Assembly (NCBI GenBank): GCA_002383485.1
Contig: DFYY01000003.1
Coordinates: 1 to 64,000, forward strand
Reading direction: 5' to 3'
Source of the DNA: Bacteroidales bacterium UBA4070
Lineage (GTDB): Bacteria > Bacteroidota > Bacteroidia > Bacteroidales > VadinHA17
DNA: 64,000 nt
The notes beneath the pieces are model-generated. The model made no database searches and was not told where the DNA came from. It saw only the letters and a list, made by a program, of their open reading frames with translations. Position 1 is the stretch's first letter; every line of letters starts with the position of its first letter. Shown piece after piece: positions 44,701 to 52,858 of this stretch. A program made the position numbers and the translations under genes.

Positions 44701-46253
44701 CTGGCTCGGTTATGGCCCGTGACGCCTCCATGAAAGTTGATTTCCTGCAGACCCGGTACAGCTTCTCTGACAGTGTGAGGTTTTCTCCCTCCGGCATCAT
44801 CTTCAAAAACATCCGGATTTATGACGAAAAGCGTAACCAGGGGACCATCAACGGGATGCTTACGCACAGGTCATTCCAGAATATAGGTGTCACATTAGAC
44901 ATCAACATGGAGAAGATGCTGGTGCTCAATACGAAACCCAAGGACAGCGACAGTTTCTACGGGACGGCATATGCTTCAGGCTATGCTGGTATCAGGGGAG
45001 GTGAAGGCGGGCTCGTCTTCAACATCTCCGCAAAGACCGATATGAATACCGAATTCTTCGTTCCGCTCAACTCCTCGGCGAGCGTGAGTGATTATTCCTA
45101 CATAACGTTTATTGACCATGACGAAGAAAAGGCAGAAAAACAGACAGAACGCAGCAATTTCGCGAGGCAGAAACAGGGGAGCAGGATTGAACTCAACTTC
45201 GATCTTGAAGTGACTCCGGAGGCAGAGGTTCAGCTTATAATGGACGAGACTTCAGGGGGAGTCATCAGAGGCCGTGGCGAAGGGAAGCTGAATATTTCCC
45301 TCAACTCACGGGGAGACGTCAGGATGGCAGGAAACTACGTAATTGATGAAGGCGATTATCTCTTTACCCTCGGGAACATTCTGAACAAGAGGTTCGCCGT
45401 AGAAGAGGGAGGCACTGTTTCCTGGAACGGTCCCATTGAGGATGCCAGCCTGAATATCAGGGCTCTCTACAGGACTAAGGCAGCTCTCTCGGATATCTTC
45501 GGAGAGGAGGAATTCTCTGAGCTGAAGGTGAAGCTACCGGTAGAGTGCATCTTGAGTCTCTCCGGCAGACTGCTCAATCCGTCCGTCAGCTTCGATATTA
45601 ATCTCCCGACGGCTGATGAAAGGACCCGGGAGTTACTGCGGGTGGCCATCGACACAGAGGAGGAGCTCAGCCGACAGTTCCTTTACCTCCTGGTAATGAA
45701 CAGTTTCTATACTGATCCTTCGCTTTACAACTCCGGTTCAACGGCCGGCGCCCAGTTCGGTCAGGCCGGGTTGCCCGTGTCACCCAACGTAGGGGTGACC
45801 ACAACCACGGAGATGCTTTCCAACCAGCTCAGCAACTGGCTGTCACAGATCAGCAACGATTTCGACATTGGGTTCAATTACAGGCCCGGCAGTGAGCTTA
45901 CTGACCAGGAGGTAGAGCTTGCTCTATCCACCCAGCTTTTGAATGACAAGGTTACCGTCAACGGTAACGTGGATGTCAGGGGTAACCAGGCGAACACCTC
46001 CACCAGTAACATCAGCGGGGAGTTCACAGTGGAGGTAAGACTTACGGACATGCTGAGATTCAAGGTTTTCAACAGGTCAAACTATAACCTGTATTACCAG
46101 GTCTATCCATACACACAGGGTGTCGGGCTGTTTTACAGGCGTGACTTCAATACCCTCCCGGATCTCTTCGTCAGGCCTGAAGAGAAGCGCAGGAAGAAGG
46201 CCCTCAGTGAGAAAGAGACTGAGGTGCAGGAACCTGTCAACAATGGCTTCTAG
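41715..46253 (+). CDS. tamB: translocation and assembly module protein TamB
   Basis: A 1512-residue TamB/DUF490 protein, thought to bridge the inner and outer membranes and carry phospholipid or help outer-membrane protein insertion. One N-terminal membrane helix (about 10-30), a long beta-rich periplasmic body with repeated strands, and a C-terminal DUF490 domain (GRGEGKLNISLNSRGDVRMA, then GNILNKRFAVEEGGTVSW, PLYRTKAALSD-like region, and QTGLFYRRDF-type end). The TamA partner is not in the window. It begins the run tamB-exbB-exbD-tonB. Confidence 0.93.
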   Translation: MAKIIKKIVRVLLIITGVLIMVSVILFLLLRTPRIQTFAVNKIATEISGKTGGEISIGRVSYSLWHEIVLNDILFKDLRGDTLLTAERLDVRLREIRPGRNIYRFGRVDIYKPDFRMVQDTAGIMNLTEYLRILKREGEVDSTKRIDIRFPDIDIFDGSYLLHNMSDTAGVIPGRVNFKKMQLGNISGKVRDLIINPDSVSLVLRGLSFSESGGFTASSIDMNLAVQKSNLSFREIDIITDSSSISAEKILLMPRDKSSWKDFINGVRMDLLFNRSVINTSDLSYFVRPLKGVNEIIRMSGRVSGTVAEMKGRNILIDYESATRLRFDFDISGLPVLSDSYLFIDFTDMKTRAEDVESFHIPGKKPLLLPSIVHDLGIISYQGSFTGFTTDFVSFGKLTTERGTFATDLSLRPDGRNTFGFRGSLRTSNVDLGFIAKNEEMFGGLWMHADIDGSMESFKRLSATINGVVDSVEINNYLYRNISLSGTYADRVWDGNVVVREPNIEMDLMGRFYLEKSMPEFDFSMNLAHADLHTLNLVKKDSVFKASALVTANFRGNRIDNLEGDLRLINSTLENSNGTLSIYDLLVRASVSDGEPLLSLRSDFIDAEVRGLYTFDAVGRSVSGMLAGIFPSKFREPVQKKESTASVAMFTVDTRIKKADKLNNFLGTGLNISEGTRLTGHFWSGRPEMTAEVQAGFITYAGVRMGQMNMTGRVTGKRVTVEITADTVLLPDKSELNNFILGAEGASDTIDLGMAWDNRDDGRTLGEVKARGFFSLNEMNRPVMTVAILPAGVTVNRVPWNISAARMVVDSASTYFDNILISSRTNYISLDGKLARSPEEKLSLSFEGLNMSYLNNLIKGSPKKADEAPVMSFDGLMKGSITLSDVYNDLLFESSITVSDFRMNDHNYGLVSISSEWDPRKKVAVIDVSNDFAGRKSIDIKGSYAPSSRMADIAVSTFDLPLDILNPFLRAFASDVRGVATGTIRLRGKLKQLELSGSVMARDASMKVDFLQTRYSFSDSVRFSPSGIIFKNIRIYDEKRNQGTINGMLTHRSFQNIGVTLDINMEKMLVLNTKPKDSDSFYGTAYASGYAGIRGGEGGLVFNISAKTDMNTEFFVPLNSSASVSDYSYITFIDHDEEKAEKQTERSNFARQKQGSRIELNFDLEVTPEAEVQLIMDETSGGVIRGRGEGKLNISLNSRGDVRMAGNYVIDEGDYLFTLGNILNKRFAVEEGGTVSWNGPIEDASLNIRALYRTKAALSDIFGEEEFSELKVKLPVECILSLSGRLLNPSVSFDINLPTADERTRELLRVAIDTEEELSRQFLYLLVMNSFYTDPSLYNSGSTAGAQFGQAGLPVSPNVGVTTTTEMLSNQLSNWLSQISNDFDIGFNYRPGSELTDQEVELALSTQLLNDKVTVNGNVDVRGNQANTSTSNISGEFTVEVRLTDMLRFKVFNRSNYNLYYQVYPYTQGVGLFYRRDFNTLPDLFVRPEEKRRKKALSEKETEVQEPVNNGF

Positions 46254-46298
46254 TTATCAACAATGGTATACTTACAGGTGAAGTACTACGTTTTTTAC

Positions 46299-46306
46299 TA
46301 TATTCG
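46299..46306 (+). promoter_or_regulatory. possible -7 box for exbB (TATATTCG)
   Basis: TATATTCG 52 bases before the exbB ATG, in the 105-base gap after tamB. A matching -33 is not clear. The gap size and box suggest the energy-transduction genes have their own promoter in addition to readthrough from tamB. Confidence 0.35.
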
Positions 46307-46358
46307 CCCGATGATATAAAAAAGCAAGTCAAACTGTTAACATCTTAAACCACAGACA

Positions 46359-47042
46359 ATGATATCAGCTAACATTTTATTACAAGGTACCACAGCCGCC
46401 GTTGCCGGAGAAGAAGCAACAATGTCTCTGGCTGACCTTTACCTGGCAGGTGGATGGGTTATGCACGTCATAGCCCTGCTTTCGTTTCTTGCATTGTACA
46501 TATTCATTGAGAGGTACCTGGTTATCAGAAAGGCTTCAAAATACGATGCCAACTTTATGAACCGCATAAAGGATTACATGTATGAAGGCAAAGTTGAAGC
46601 GGCCGTTCAGCTCTGCAAAAAGACGAGCTCACTGCAGGCCAGGATGGTTGAGAAGGGCATCACCCGTCTCGGCAGGCCTCTGGCGGATGTGACCTCGGCA
46701 ATTGAGAATGTTGGCAGGCTGGAGATACACAAGCTTGAGAAGAGATTCCCCACGCTTGCCACAATAGCCGGTGCAGCTCCTCTACTCGGCTTCTTCGGTA
46801 CCGTGATCGGGATGGTGCAGGCATTTTACGAGATGTCACTTGCGGGCAACAGTCTTGATATCAGCACTCTGAGTGGTGGTATCTACGTCGCTCTGATCAC
46901 CACTGTCGGCGGTCTAATTCTCGGAATACTGGCCTATTTCGGATATAACCTGCTGGTTGTCCGGGTAGAGAATGTGGTGTTCCAGCTTGAGACCACCTCA
47001 ACCGAGTTCCTTGACATCCTCAATGAACCAGTAAAACAGTAA
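46359..47042 (+). CDS. exbB: MotA/TolQ/ExbB proton channel family protein
   Basis: A 227-residue inner-membrane protein that, with ExbD, turns the proton gradient into work on TonB. Three helices: the first about 33-52, then a cytoplasmic stretch, and GAAPLLGFFGTVIGMVQAF with the late VALITTVGGLILGI helix. The conserved GTV..GM signature is present. It is followed after three bases by exbD. Confidence 0.93.
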   Translation: MISANILLQGTTAAVAGEEATMSLADLYLAGGWVMHVIALLSFLALYIFIERYLVIRKASKYDANFMNRIKDYMYEGKVEAAVQLCKKTSSLQARMVEKGITRLGRPLADVTSAIENVGRLEIHKLEKRFPTLATIAGAAPLLGFFGTVIGMVQAFYEMSLAGNSLDISTLSGGIYVALITTVGGLILGILAYFGYNLLVVRVENVVFQLETTSTEFLDILNEPVKQ

Positions 47043-47045
47043 CCA

Positions 47046-47438
47046 ATGGCAATAACAAACAAGAATAAGGTCGGCATAAACTTCAGCAACGCGGGAATGT
47101 CTGATATTGTGTTCCTGCTGCTTTTGTTTTTTATGCTGACCTCCACCCTGGTGCACCCGACGGCCCTGAAGCTGTTACTGCCAAAGGGTACCACCCAGTC
47201 TTCGGCCCGTCCGTTGACCACAGTATCCATCACAAAGGATCTTCAATATTTCATTGAAGATCAACCCATAGAACTTGAATACCTCGAGTCTGCGTTGCAG
47301 TCGAGGGTGCAAGACAGTCCGGAGATATACATATCAGTGCATGCTGACCGGAGTGTTCCTGTTGAGTATGTAGTGAACGTTATGAATATTGCAGCCAAGA
47401 ACCAGTACAAGCTAATACTTGCCACTACTCCAAAATAG
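47046..47438 (+). CDS. exbD: biopolymer transporter ExbD/TolR
   Basis: A 130-residue ExbD. One membrane helix (about 22-38) begins MSDIVFLLLLFFML, where the buried Asp20 is the proton-carrying residue. A periplasmic domain follows with the EIYISVHADRSVPV strand region. Length is typical. Its end overlaps the tonB start by 20 bases. Confidence 0.92.
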   Translation: MAITNKNKVGINFSNAGMSDIVFLLLLFFMLTSTLVHPTALKLLLPKGTTQSSARPLTTVSITKDLQYFIEDQPIELEYLESALQSRVQDSPEIYISVHADRSVPVEYVVNVMNIAAKNQYKLILATTPK

Positions 47439-48312
47439 CGCCGGGGAGCCTCTCTCAAGGGAAAGGAAACAGGGTCTGATTATCAGCGCCATAGCACATC
47501 TATTGATTGCACTGCTAATCATCGTGGTCACCTTTAAGGTAAAGGTGCCTGATCCGGTTGAAGAGGGTTTGCTTGTCAACTTCGGTTTTGACGAGACGGG
47601 CAGCGGTTTGTTTGAGCCGGCGCCCGAGCCGGTCTCATCCCCTCCGCCGCCGCCGCAGTCCGCAGGGGATGCCGGAGATGAGGAGGCATTACTGACCCAG
47701 GATTTCGAGGAGGCTGTGGAGGTGAAGAAGAAAGAACCCAGTCCGGAGGAGCTGAAGCGTCAGGCTGAGGCACGTGCGGCAGAGATAAAGCGGCAGCTGG
47801 AGCTGGAGGCTGAGCGGGAACGGATTCAGAAGGAGGAGGAAGAGCGTCGGCGGCGTGAGGAAGAACAGCGGCGCATTGACCAGCAGAATGCCAGGGCCAG
47901 AGGTGCCTTCAGCAACGCAGGTAATGTAGGTACTTCAGGCCAGAGCCAGGGAGTGGCAGGCGGGCAGGGCAACCAGGGTGTTGTGTCGGGCACACCCGAT
48001 GCACCCAATTACGGGCCTGGAGGTGGTCTGGGAACCAAGGGTATATCTTTTGAACTCGGAGGAAGGAAGGCTCAGTCCCTCTTCAAACCACCTTATAATA
48101 TCCAGAAAGACGGAATTGTTGTTGTTGCGGTAGTAGTTGACCGTTCCGGAAGGGTCACCGAGGCAACTCCCGGGATGAAGGGATCGACGACACTTGATGA
48201 AAATCTCCTTAAGCTTGCAAAGGAAGCGGCGTTGAAGACCAGGTTCGAGGAAAAGAATGATGCCCCTATAATTCAGAAAGGGACAATCACCTACGATTTC
48301 CGGTTAAAATAA
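47419..48312 (+). CDS. tonB: energy transducer TonB
   Basis: A 297-residue TonB-type protein. One N-terminal helix (about 20-40), a proline-rich stretch, a charged region with a coiled part (KRQLELEAERERIQKEEEER), a Gly/Ser/Gln-rich linker and a C-terminal domain with a YNIQKDGIVVVAVVVDRSGRV strand and a TYDFRLK end. TTG at 47419 is the only usable start, because an in-frame TAA sits at 47413 and no ATG precedes the helix. It energises outer-membrane receptors. Confidence 0.9.
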   Translation: MPLLQNSAGEPLSRERKQGLIISAIAHLLIALLIIVVTFKVKVPDPVEEGLLVNFGFDETGSGLFEPAPEPVSSPPPPPQSAGDAGDEEALLTQDFEEAVEVKKKEPSPEELKRQAEARAAEIKRQLELEAERERIQKEEEERRRREEEQRRIDQQNARARGAFSNAGNVGTSGQSQGVAGGQGNQGVVSGTPDAPNYGPGGGLGTKGISFELGGRKAQSLFKPPYNIQKDGIVVVAVVVDRSGRVTEATPGMKGSTTLDENLLKLAKEAALKTRFEEKNDAPIIQKGTITYDFRLK

Positions 48313-48324
48313 GATTTAACTATT

Positions 48325-49098
48325 TCAGAACAGCCTGACCATAAGGTCAAGCAGGCCGGTAAGTTTTATTGCTGAAGCCATGATAGCCACCAGCAGTATA
48401 ACACGCACCACCTTAGGGCCCCAGCTGACAGCAACGCGTGAGCCGAGCCACCCGCCGACGCCCTGGCCGATGGCCAAAACGATACCGTAGAAGTAATATA
48501 TCTGATCACTGAGGATAAAGACCAGAAGGGCGATGGTCGTCATTGCAGTGACAATAAGCACCTTGTGTGCGTTTGCCCTGGTGAGTCCCAGACCGGCACC
48601 CAGTACCAGTGCGCCCAGGAGAAAGAAACCCACGCCGGCCTGAATGAAACCACCGTAAATGCCAATTACGAAAAAGATTACCGGCACCCACCAGCGACGC
48701 CTCAACATCGCTGACTGAGCATGCTCCTTCACCCACTGCTCAGGTTTGTAGAGTATGATGAAGAACATGATAATCAGCAGGCCGCCGATGAGCAGTTCCA
48801 TGATACGCTCATTGATCCGCACAGCCAGGAGTGATCCCAGCAGGGCGCCTGCCGCAGCAGGAAGAGACATCCAAAGGCCCTCGTCTACCGTGTAGAGTTT
48901 CTGTTTCTTGAAACTGATACTGCTGACAAGGCTCTGCACAAAGACCCCGATACGGTTGGTTCCGTTGGCGATATTGGCCGGAAGGCCTAGAAACATCAGA
49001 AGGGGAAGAGTAATCAGTGATCCGCTGCCGGCAAGGGTATTAACAAATCCTGCAAAGAGGCCGGCGGCTATGACAGCCAGGTACATGTACCATTCCAT
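48325..49098 (-). CDS. TauE/SafE family membrane transporter
   Basis: A 257-residue permease of the TauE/SafE family, about eight helices. NTLAGSGSLITLPLLMFLGLP at the start and GIYGGFIQAGVGFFLLGAL in the second half are the duplicated family motifs. Known members export sulfite, sulfoacetate or similar anions; substrate here unknown. Convergent to tonB with 12 bases between the stops, and 12 bases downstream of the response-regulator gene, so it is probably part of that minus-strand unit. Confidence 0.88.
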   Translation of the reverse strand: MEWYMYLAVIAAGLFAGFVNTLAGSGSLITLPLLMFLGLPANIANGTNRIGVFVQSLVSSISFKKQKLYTVDEGLWMSLPAAAGALLGSLLAVRINERIMELLIGGLLIIMFFIILYKPEQWVKEHAQSAMLRRRWWVPVIFFVIGIYGGFIQAGVGFFLLGALVLGAGLGLTRANAHKVLIVTAMTTIALLVFILSDQIYYFYGIVLAIGQGVGGWLGSRVAVSWGPKVVRVILLVAIMASAIKLTGLLDLMVRLF

Positions 49099-49110
49099 CA
49101 GGGCAGCAGG

Positions 49111-49512
49111 CTATCTCTCAAGGACCTCTTTGACTGACATCTGGAGGTTGTCAATCAGGTCCGTATCCTTGATGACATAGTCAGCAATACCCTTACGGGC
49201 AAACTCCAGTACCACCTCTCCCTTTTCCTGTGCAGAGAGCATTATTACAGGAATCTCCGGTGCCAGCCGGGTTATCTCGTCATAGGCTTCCATGCCGTTC
49301 ATCGGGACCTCGCCCTCTTTATAAAAGTAGAAATCAAGTATAATCAGATCAGGCAGCTCTTCAGCCAAAACGGCGAGGCACTCCTCGGCATATGCGAATG
49401 ATCTGACCCTGTAACCGGCTGCTTCCAGACGGGCGGTGACAAGTCCTGTTATAACAGGATCATCATCAACTACGAATATCAGGTTGTCAGTCTGAGGGTC
49501 AACTTTTTCCAT
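49111..49512 (-). CDS. stand-alone response regulator receiver protein
   Basis: A 133-residue single-domain receiver. Acidic pocket Asp16-Asp18, phospho-acceptor Asp60 (LIILD), Ser93 in MLSAQ and Lys115 in YVIKD. There is no DNA-binding output, so it probably signals by interaction. No histidine kinase is adjacent. It lies between glyA and the TauE-like gene. Confidence 0.87.
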   Translation of the reverse strand: MEKVDPQTDNLIFVVDDDPVITGLVTARLEAAGYRVRSFAYAEECLAVLAEELPDLIILDFYFYKEGEVPMNGMEAYDEITRLAPEIPVIMLSAQEKGEVVLEFARKGIADYVIKDTDLIDNLQMSVKEVLER

Positions 49513-49545
49513 GACAACAAAAGTACAAAAGGAATTATTAATTTC

Positions 49546-50826
49546 CTACATTGAAAAGAGAGGATAGTCTTTCATCATCTTTACCACCTTCTCTCCCACC
49601 AAGGCTATGACTGACTCATTCTCAATGTTTACCAGCACTTCGTCAATCAGGCTGACGATAGTTTCCATATCATTCCCCTTCAGCCCGCGGGTTGTAACAG
49701 CAGGTGTTCCCACCCTTATTCCGGAGGTCAGGAACGGTGACCTGGAATCGAAGGGTACCATATTTTTATTGACTGTAATGTGAGCCTTTACCAGGGTATT
49801 CTCAACCTTTTTTCCTGAAATTTCCGGGAAGCGGGTTCTCAGATCAATAAGCATTGAATGATTGTCTGTTCCGTCTGATATTACCTTGTAGCCTAGTGCC
49901 ATGAAGGCTTCAGCCATCCTGGCGGCATTTTTCTTCACCTGCTGTTGGTAGGACCGGAACTCCGGTGTTAGTGCCTCACCGAACGATACTGCCTTGGCTG
50001 CAATTACATGCTCCAGGGGACCTCCCTGTATACCTGGGAAAACGGCCGAGTTAAGCATTGCAGACATCATTTTGATCTCGCCCTTGGGTGTTGTGACACC
50101 CCATGGGTTGGGATAGTCTTTACCCATGAGAATAATGCCTCCACGCGGACCCCTCAGGGTTTTGTGGGTGGTTGAGGTCACGATATGTGCATACTTAAGC
50201 GGATTTTCCAGGAGGCCTGCTGCGATGAGTCCGGCAGGGTGAGCCATATCTATCATAAGCATTGCGCCCACCTTGTCTGCAATGTCGCGCATGCGGGCAT
50301 AATCCCACTCCCTCGAATAAGCAGAGGCACCGCCGACGATCAGCTTCGGACTGTCTGCAAGTGCAACCTCTTCCATCATGTCATAGTCTACCCTGCCTGT
50401 TTCCTCCTTCACCCCATAGGCTACCGGTCTGTAGAGTATCCCTGAGGAGTTCACCGGCGATCCGTGTGAGAGGTGTCCGCCGTGAGACAGGTTCAGTCCC
50501 AGGAAGGTGTCTCCCGGTTTCAGTATTGTAAGGAAGACGGCCATGTTGGCCTGGGCGCCTGAATGGGGTTGCACATTGGCATACTCAGCATTGAATAACT
50601 GTTTCAGCCTGTCTATTGCCAGCTGCTCAACCTCATCAACCACCTCACAGCCACCGTAGTATCGTGCACCGGGATAGCCCTCGGCATATTTGTTGGTTAA
50701 AACGGAGCCCATCGCTTCAAGCACCTGCGGGCTGACAAAATTTTCGGATGCAATAAGTTCAATACCATCAGTCTGGCGTTTGCGCTCCCGGCTGATCAGT
50801 TCAAAAACAGCGATGTCTCTTTCCAT
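49546..50826 (-). CDS. glyA: serine hydroxymethyltransferase
   Basis: A 426-residue PLP enzyme converting serine and tetrahydrofolate to glycine and methylene-tetrahydrofolate. The PLP lysine is Lys222 in STTHKTLRGPRGG. SHGGHLSHG, the start ELISRERKRQTDGIELIASENF and the length are standard. It sits ahead of the response regulator in the same direction, 33 bases away. Confidence 0.96.
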   Translation of the reverse strand: MERDIAVFELISRERKRQTDGIELIASENFVSPQVLEAMGSVLTNKYAEGYPGARYYGGCEVVDEVEQLAIDRLKQLFNAEYANVQPHSGAQANMAVFLTILKPGDTFLGLNLSHGGHLSHGSPVNSSGILYRPVAYGVKEETGRVDYDMMEEVALADSPKLIVGGASAYSREWDYARMRDIADKVGAMLMIDMAHPAGLIAAGLLENPLKYAHIVTSTTHKTLRGPRGGIILMGKDYPNPWGVTTPKGEIKMMSAMLNSAVFPGIQGGPLEHVIAAKAVSFGEALTPEFRSYQQQVKKNAARMAEAFMALGYKVISDGTDNHSMLIDLRTRFPEISGKKVENTLVKAHITVNKNMVPFDSRSPFLTSGIRVGTPAVTTRGLKGNDMETIVSLIDEVLVNIENESVIALVGEKVVKMMKDYPLFSM

Positions 50827-50988
50827 AATAAAAATCTTGATTCGGTTGATAATTACCCGTTTACTGAAACCGGTAAAACGGAGTGTTCAATGGCAAATAT
50901 ACATTTAAATCTCAATTATGTTCATGACACAGGTTTCCCTGTTGCAGGAGGGGATTTCGCGCAGGTTTTATTTGCTTAAGCCTGATGC

Positions 50989-52767
50989 CTACTCCTCTGA
51001 GAATTGCCTTAGCAGTTCGCGGTAAGCAGAAAAGATCCTCGATTTGGAGATGAACCCCACATAACGGCCACTGTCAAGAACAGGGAGGTTCCATGCACCC
51101 GTTCTCTCGAAAGCTTCAAGGACAGCATCTCCCCTCTCATTCAAATCTATATAGGACGGCGGAATAGTCATCAGGTCCCTGACAGTAACCTTGTCATACA
51201 GGTCAGGTTTGAACATCTTGTCGCGTACATCGTCCAGCAGCACTACTCCTTCGAGGATACCAAACTCATCCACCACGGGGAAGATGTTCCGGTTTGATTT
51301 GGCAATCAGCCTCACAAGGTCACCGAGATTACCTTCCGGGCTCACTGTGACCAGGTCTTTCTCGACCTCCTTTTTCCAGTCGAGCAGAGTCATTGCCGCC
51401 TTATCCTTGTCATGGGTGATCAGTTCGCCGCTGAGGGCAAGCTGTTCGTTGTATATCGAGTGCTTACGGAAGGTCCTTTTCGTAACAAAAGCCACCGTTG
51501 CTGTAAGGATTAGAGGGATAAGCAGTTCGTATCCTCCGGTTATTTCTGCTATCAGGAAAATGGCTGTCAGTGGTGCATGCAGTACAGCAGCAAAGACACC
51601 TGCCATTGCATTCAGTGTAAAGCTGCTTTCGAAAAGGGTAATGCCGAAGATGTGGTTCATGAAGCTCGCGAAAAAGTATCCTGCCACACCTCCCGTGAAG
51701 AGCACCGGTGCCACGATTCCTCCCACACCGCCCGCTCCGTTGGTGGAGGCAGTGGCGACAACCTTTAGCAGCAGTAGCCCTGCCATCAGGATGGCAAAAG
51801 GCCAGAATCCGGAGGCAACCTCACCAAACATCACGATGCCAGGATTAATGCCACTCTCGGCATTAAGCAGAAGCATGACTGTATTATATCCCTCTCCGTA
51901 GAGGGCCGGAAAGAAATATATCAGGCTGCCAAGCAGCAATCCTCCGAGTACCATCCTGGTCCACTTGCCTGGTATCTTTGCGTAGAGTTTCTCAATTGCA
52001 ATAGTTGCACTGGTGAAATAGAGACCGACGAAACCGCAAAAAACCCCCAGGATAAGGTAATAGGGCAGCTCACTGAGCATGAATCCCTGAGTGACCTGGA
52101 AAGAAAAAAGGACGTTTTCTCCCATGAGAAAGAACGATACGGTTGCTGCAGTTACGGACGAGATCAGCAGTGGCACTATAGAAGACATTGTAAGATCCAG
52201 CATCAGCACCTCGAGGGTAAAGAGGATGCCGCCGATGGGTGCATTGAATATGCCCGATATGGCTCCGGCAGCGCCGCAGCCAAGGAGAAGCGTAACGTTC
52301 TTGTAGTTAAGCCTGAAATAGCGGGCGATATTCGATCCTATCGATGCTCCTGTGAGGACTATGGGTGCCTCGGCTCCAACTGACCCCCCGAAACCGATTG
52401 TCAGTGAACTTGTAAGAATTGATGACCAGTTGTTGTGCGGTTTGATATAGCTCTTACGGCGGGAGATGGCATAGAGCACGCGGCTTACACCGTGAGAGAT
52501 GTTGTCACGCACCAGGTACTTCATAGCCAGTACCGTCAGGAAAATCCCGAAGAGCGGATATGCCAGCGAAAGTACTCCTCCCGCTCCCTTCATTATACCC
52601 TGGGTAAAAAGCATGTGGGTATAATGAATGGCATTCTTCATTGCCACCGCCGCCAGAGCACTGATGAGGCCCACGACAAAACTAAGCAGGTAAATAAGTG
52701 TCTGCTGATCTGCCAGAAAAGATTTAAGATTTCGTATCTGCCTTATTAACAGGATCTTCAAAGTCAT
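50989..52767 (-). CDS. CLC-type chloride channel/transporter with CBS domains
   Basis: A 592-residue CLC protein. The pore signatures are GGSVGAEAP (the gating glutamate in the GxxGxEx position), a GxxGIFNAPIGG-type region and GVFAAVLHAPLTAIFL in the late helices. Two CBS domains occupy the C-terminal third (VTVRDLMTIPPSYIDLNERGD, WNLPVLDSGRYVGFIS). CBS domains often bind adenine nucleotides. ATG at 52767 (MTLKILLIRQIRN) is the start; an open extension upstream to 52947 overlaps the divergent M16 gene and is rejected. Confidence 0.9.
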   Translation of the reverse strand: MTLKILLIRQIRNLKSFLADQQTLIYLLSFVVGLISALAAVAMKNAIHYTHMLFTQGIMKGAGGVLSLAYPLFGIFLTVLAMKYLVRDNISHGVSRVLYAISRRKSYIKPHNNWSSILTSSLTIGFGGSVGAEAPIVLTGASIGSNIARYFRLNYKNVTLLLGCGAAGAISGIFNAPIGGILFTLEVLMLDLTMSSIVPLLISSVTAATVSFFLMGENVLFSFQVTQGFMLSELPYYLILGVFCGFVGLYFTSATIAIEKLYAKIPGKWTRMVLGGLLLGSLIYFFPALYGEGYNTVMLLLNAESGINPGIVMFGEVASGFWPFAILMAGLLLLKVVATASTNGAGGVGGIVAPVLFTGGVAGYFFASFMNHIFGITLFESSFTLNAMAGVFAAVLHAPLTAIFLIAEITGGYELLIPLILTATVAFVTKRTFRKHSIYNEQLALSGELITHDKDKAAMTLLDWKKEVEKDLVTVSPEGNLGDLVRLIAKSNRNIFPVVDEFGILEGVVLLDDVRDKMFKPDLYDKVTVRDLMTIPPSYIDLNERGDAVLEAFERTGAWNLPVLDSGRYVGFISKSRIFSAYRELLRQFSEE

Positions 52768-52810
52768 GAAGAAAAAATTTGAAAATACACAGGAGACAAA
52801 TATAGGATAA

Positions 52811-52843
52811 ATTGAGAAGAGGATATTTATTTTGGTAAGTTTG
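52811..52843 (+). promoter_or_regulatory. Bacteroidota promoter (ATTG - 21 bases - TAAGTTTG)
   Basis: ATTG at 52811-52814 (one mismatch to TTTG), then 21 bases, then a perfect TAAGTTTG (52836-52843). It sits in the 91-base gap between the divergent CLC and M16 genes, 16 bases before the M16 ATG. Confidence 0.5.
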
Positions 52844-52858
52844 CCATATTTCGCATTT

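Noticed and set aside
47419..48312. Separate proline-rich and glycine-rich proteins in place of TonB
   Set aside because: One frame runs from the membrane helix through the linker to a TonB-type C-terminal domain without a stop.
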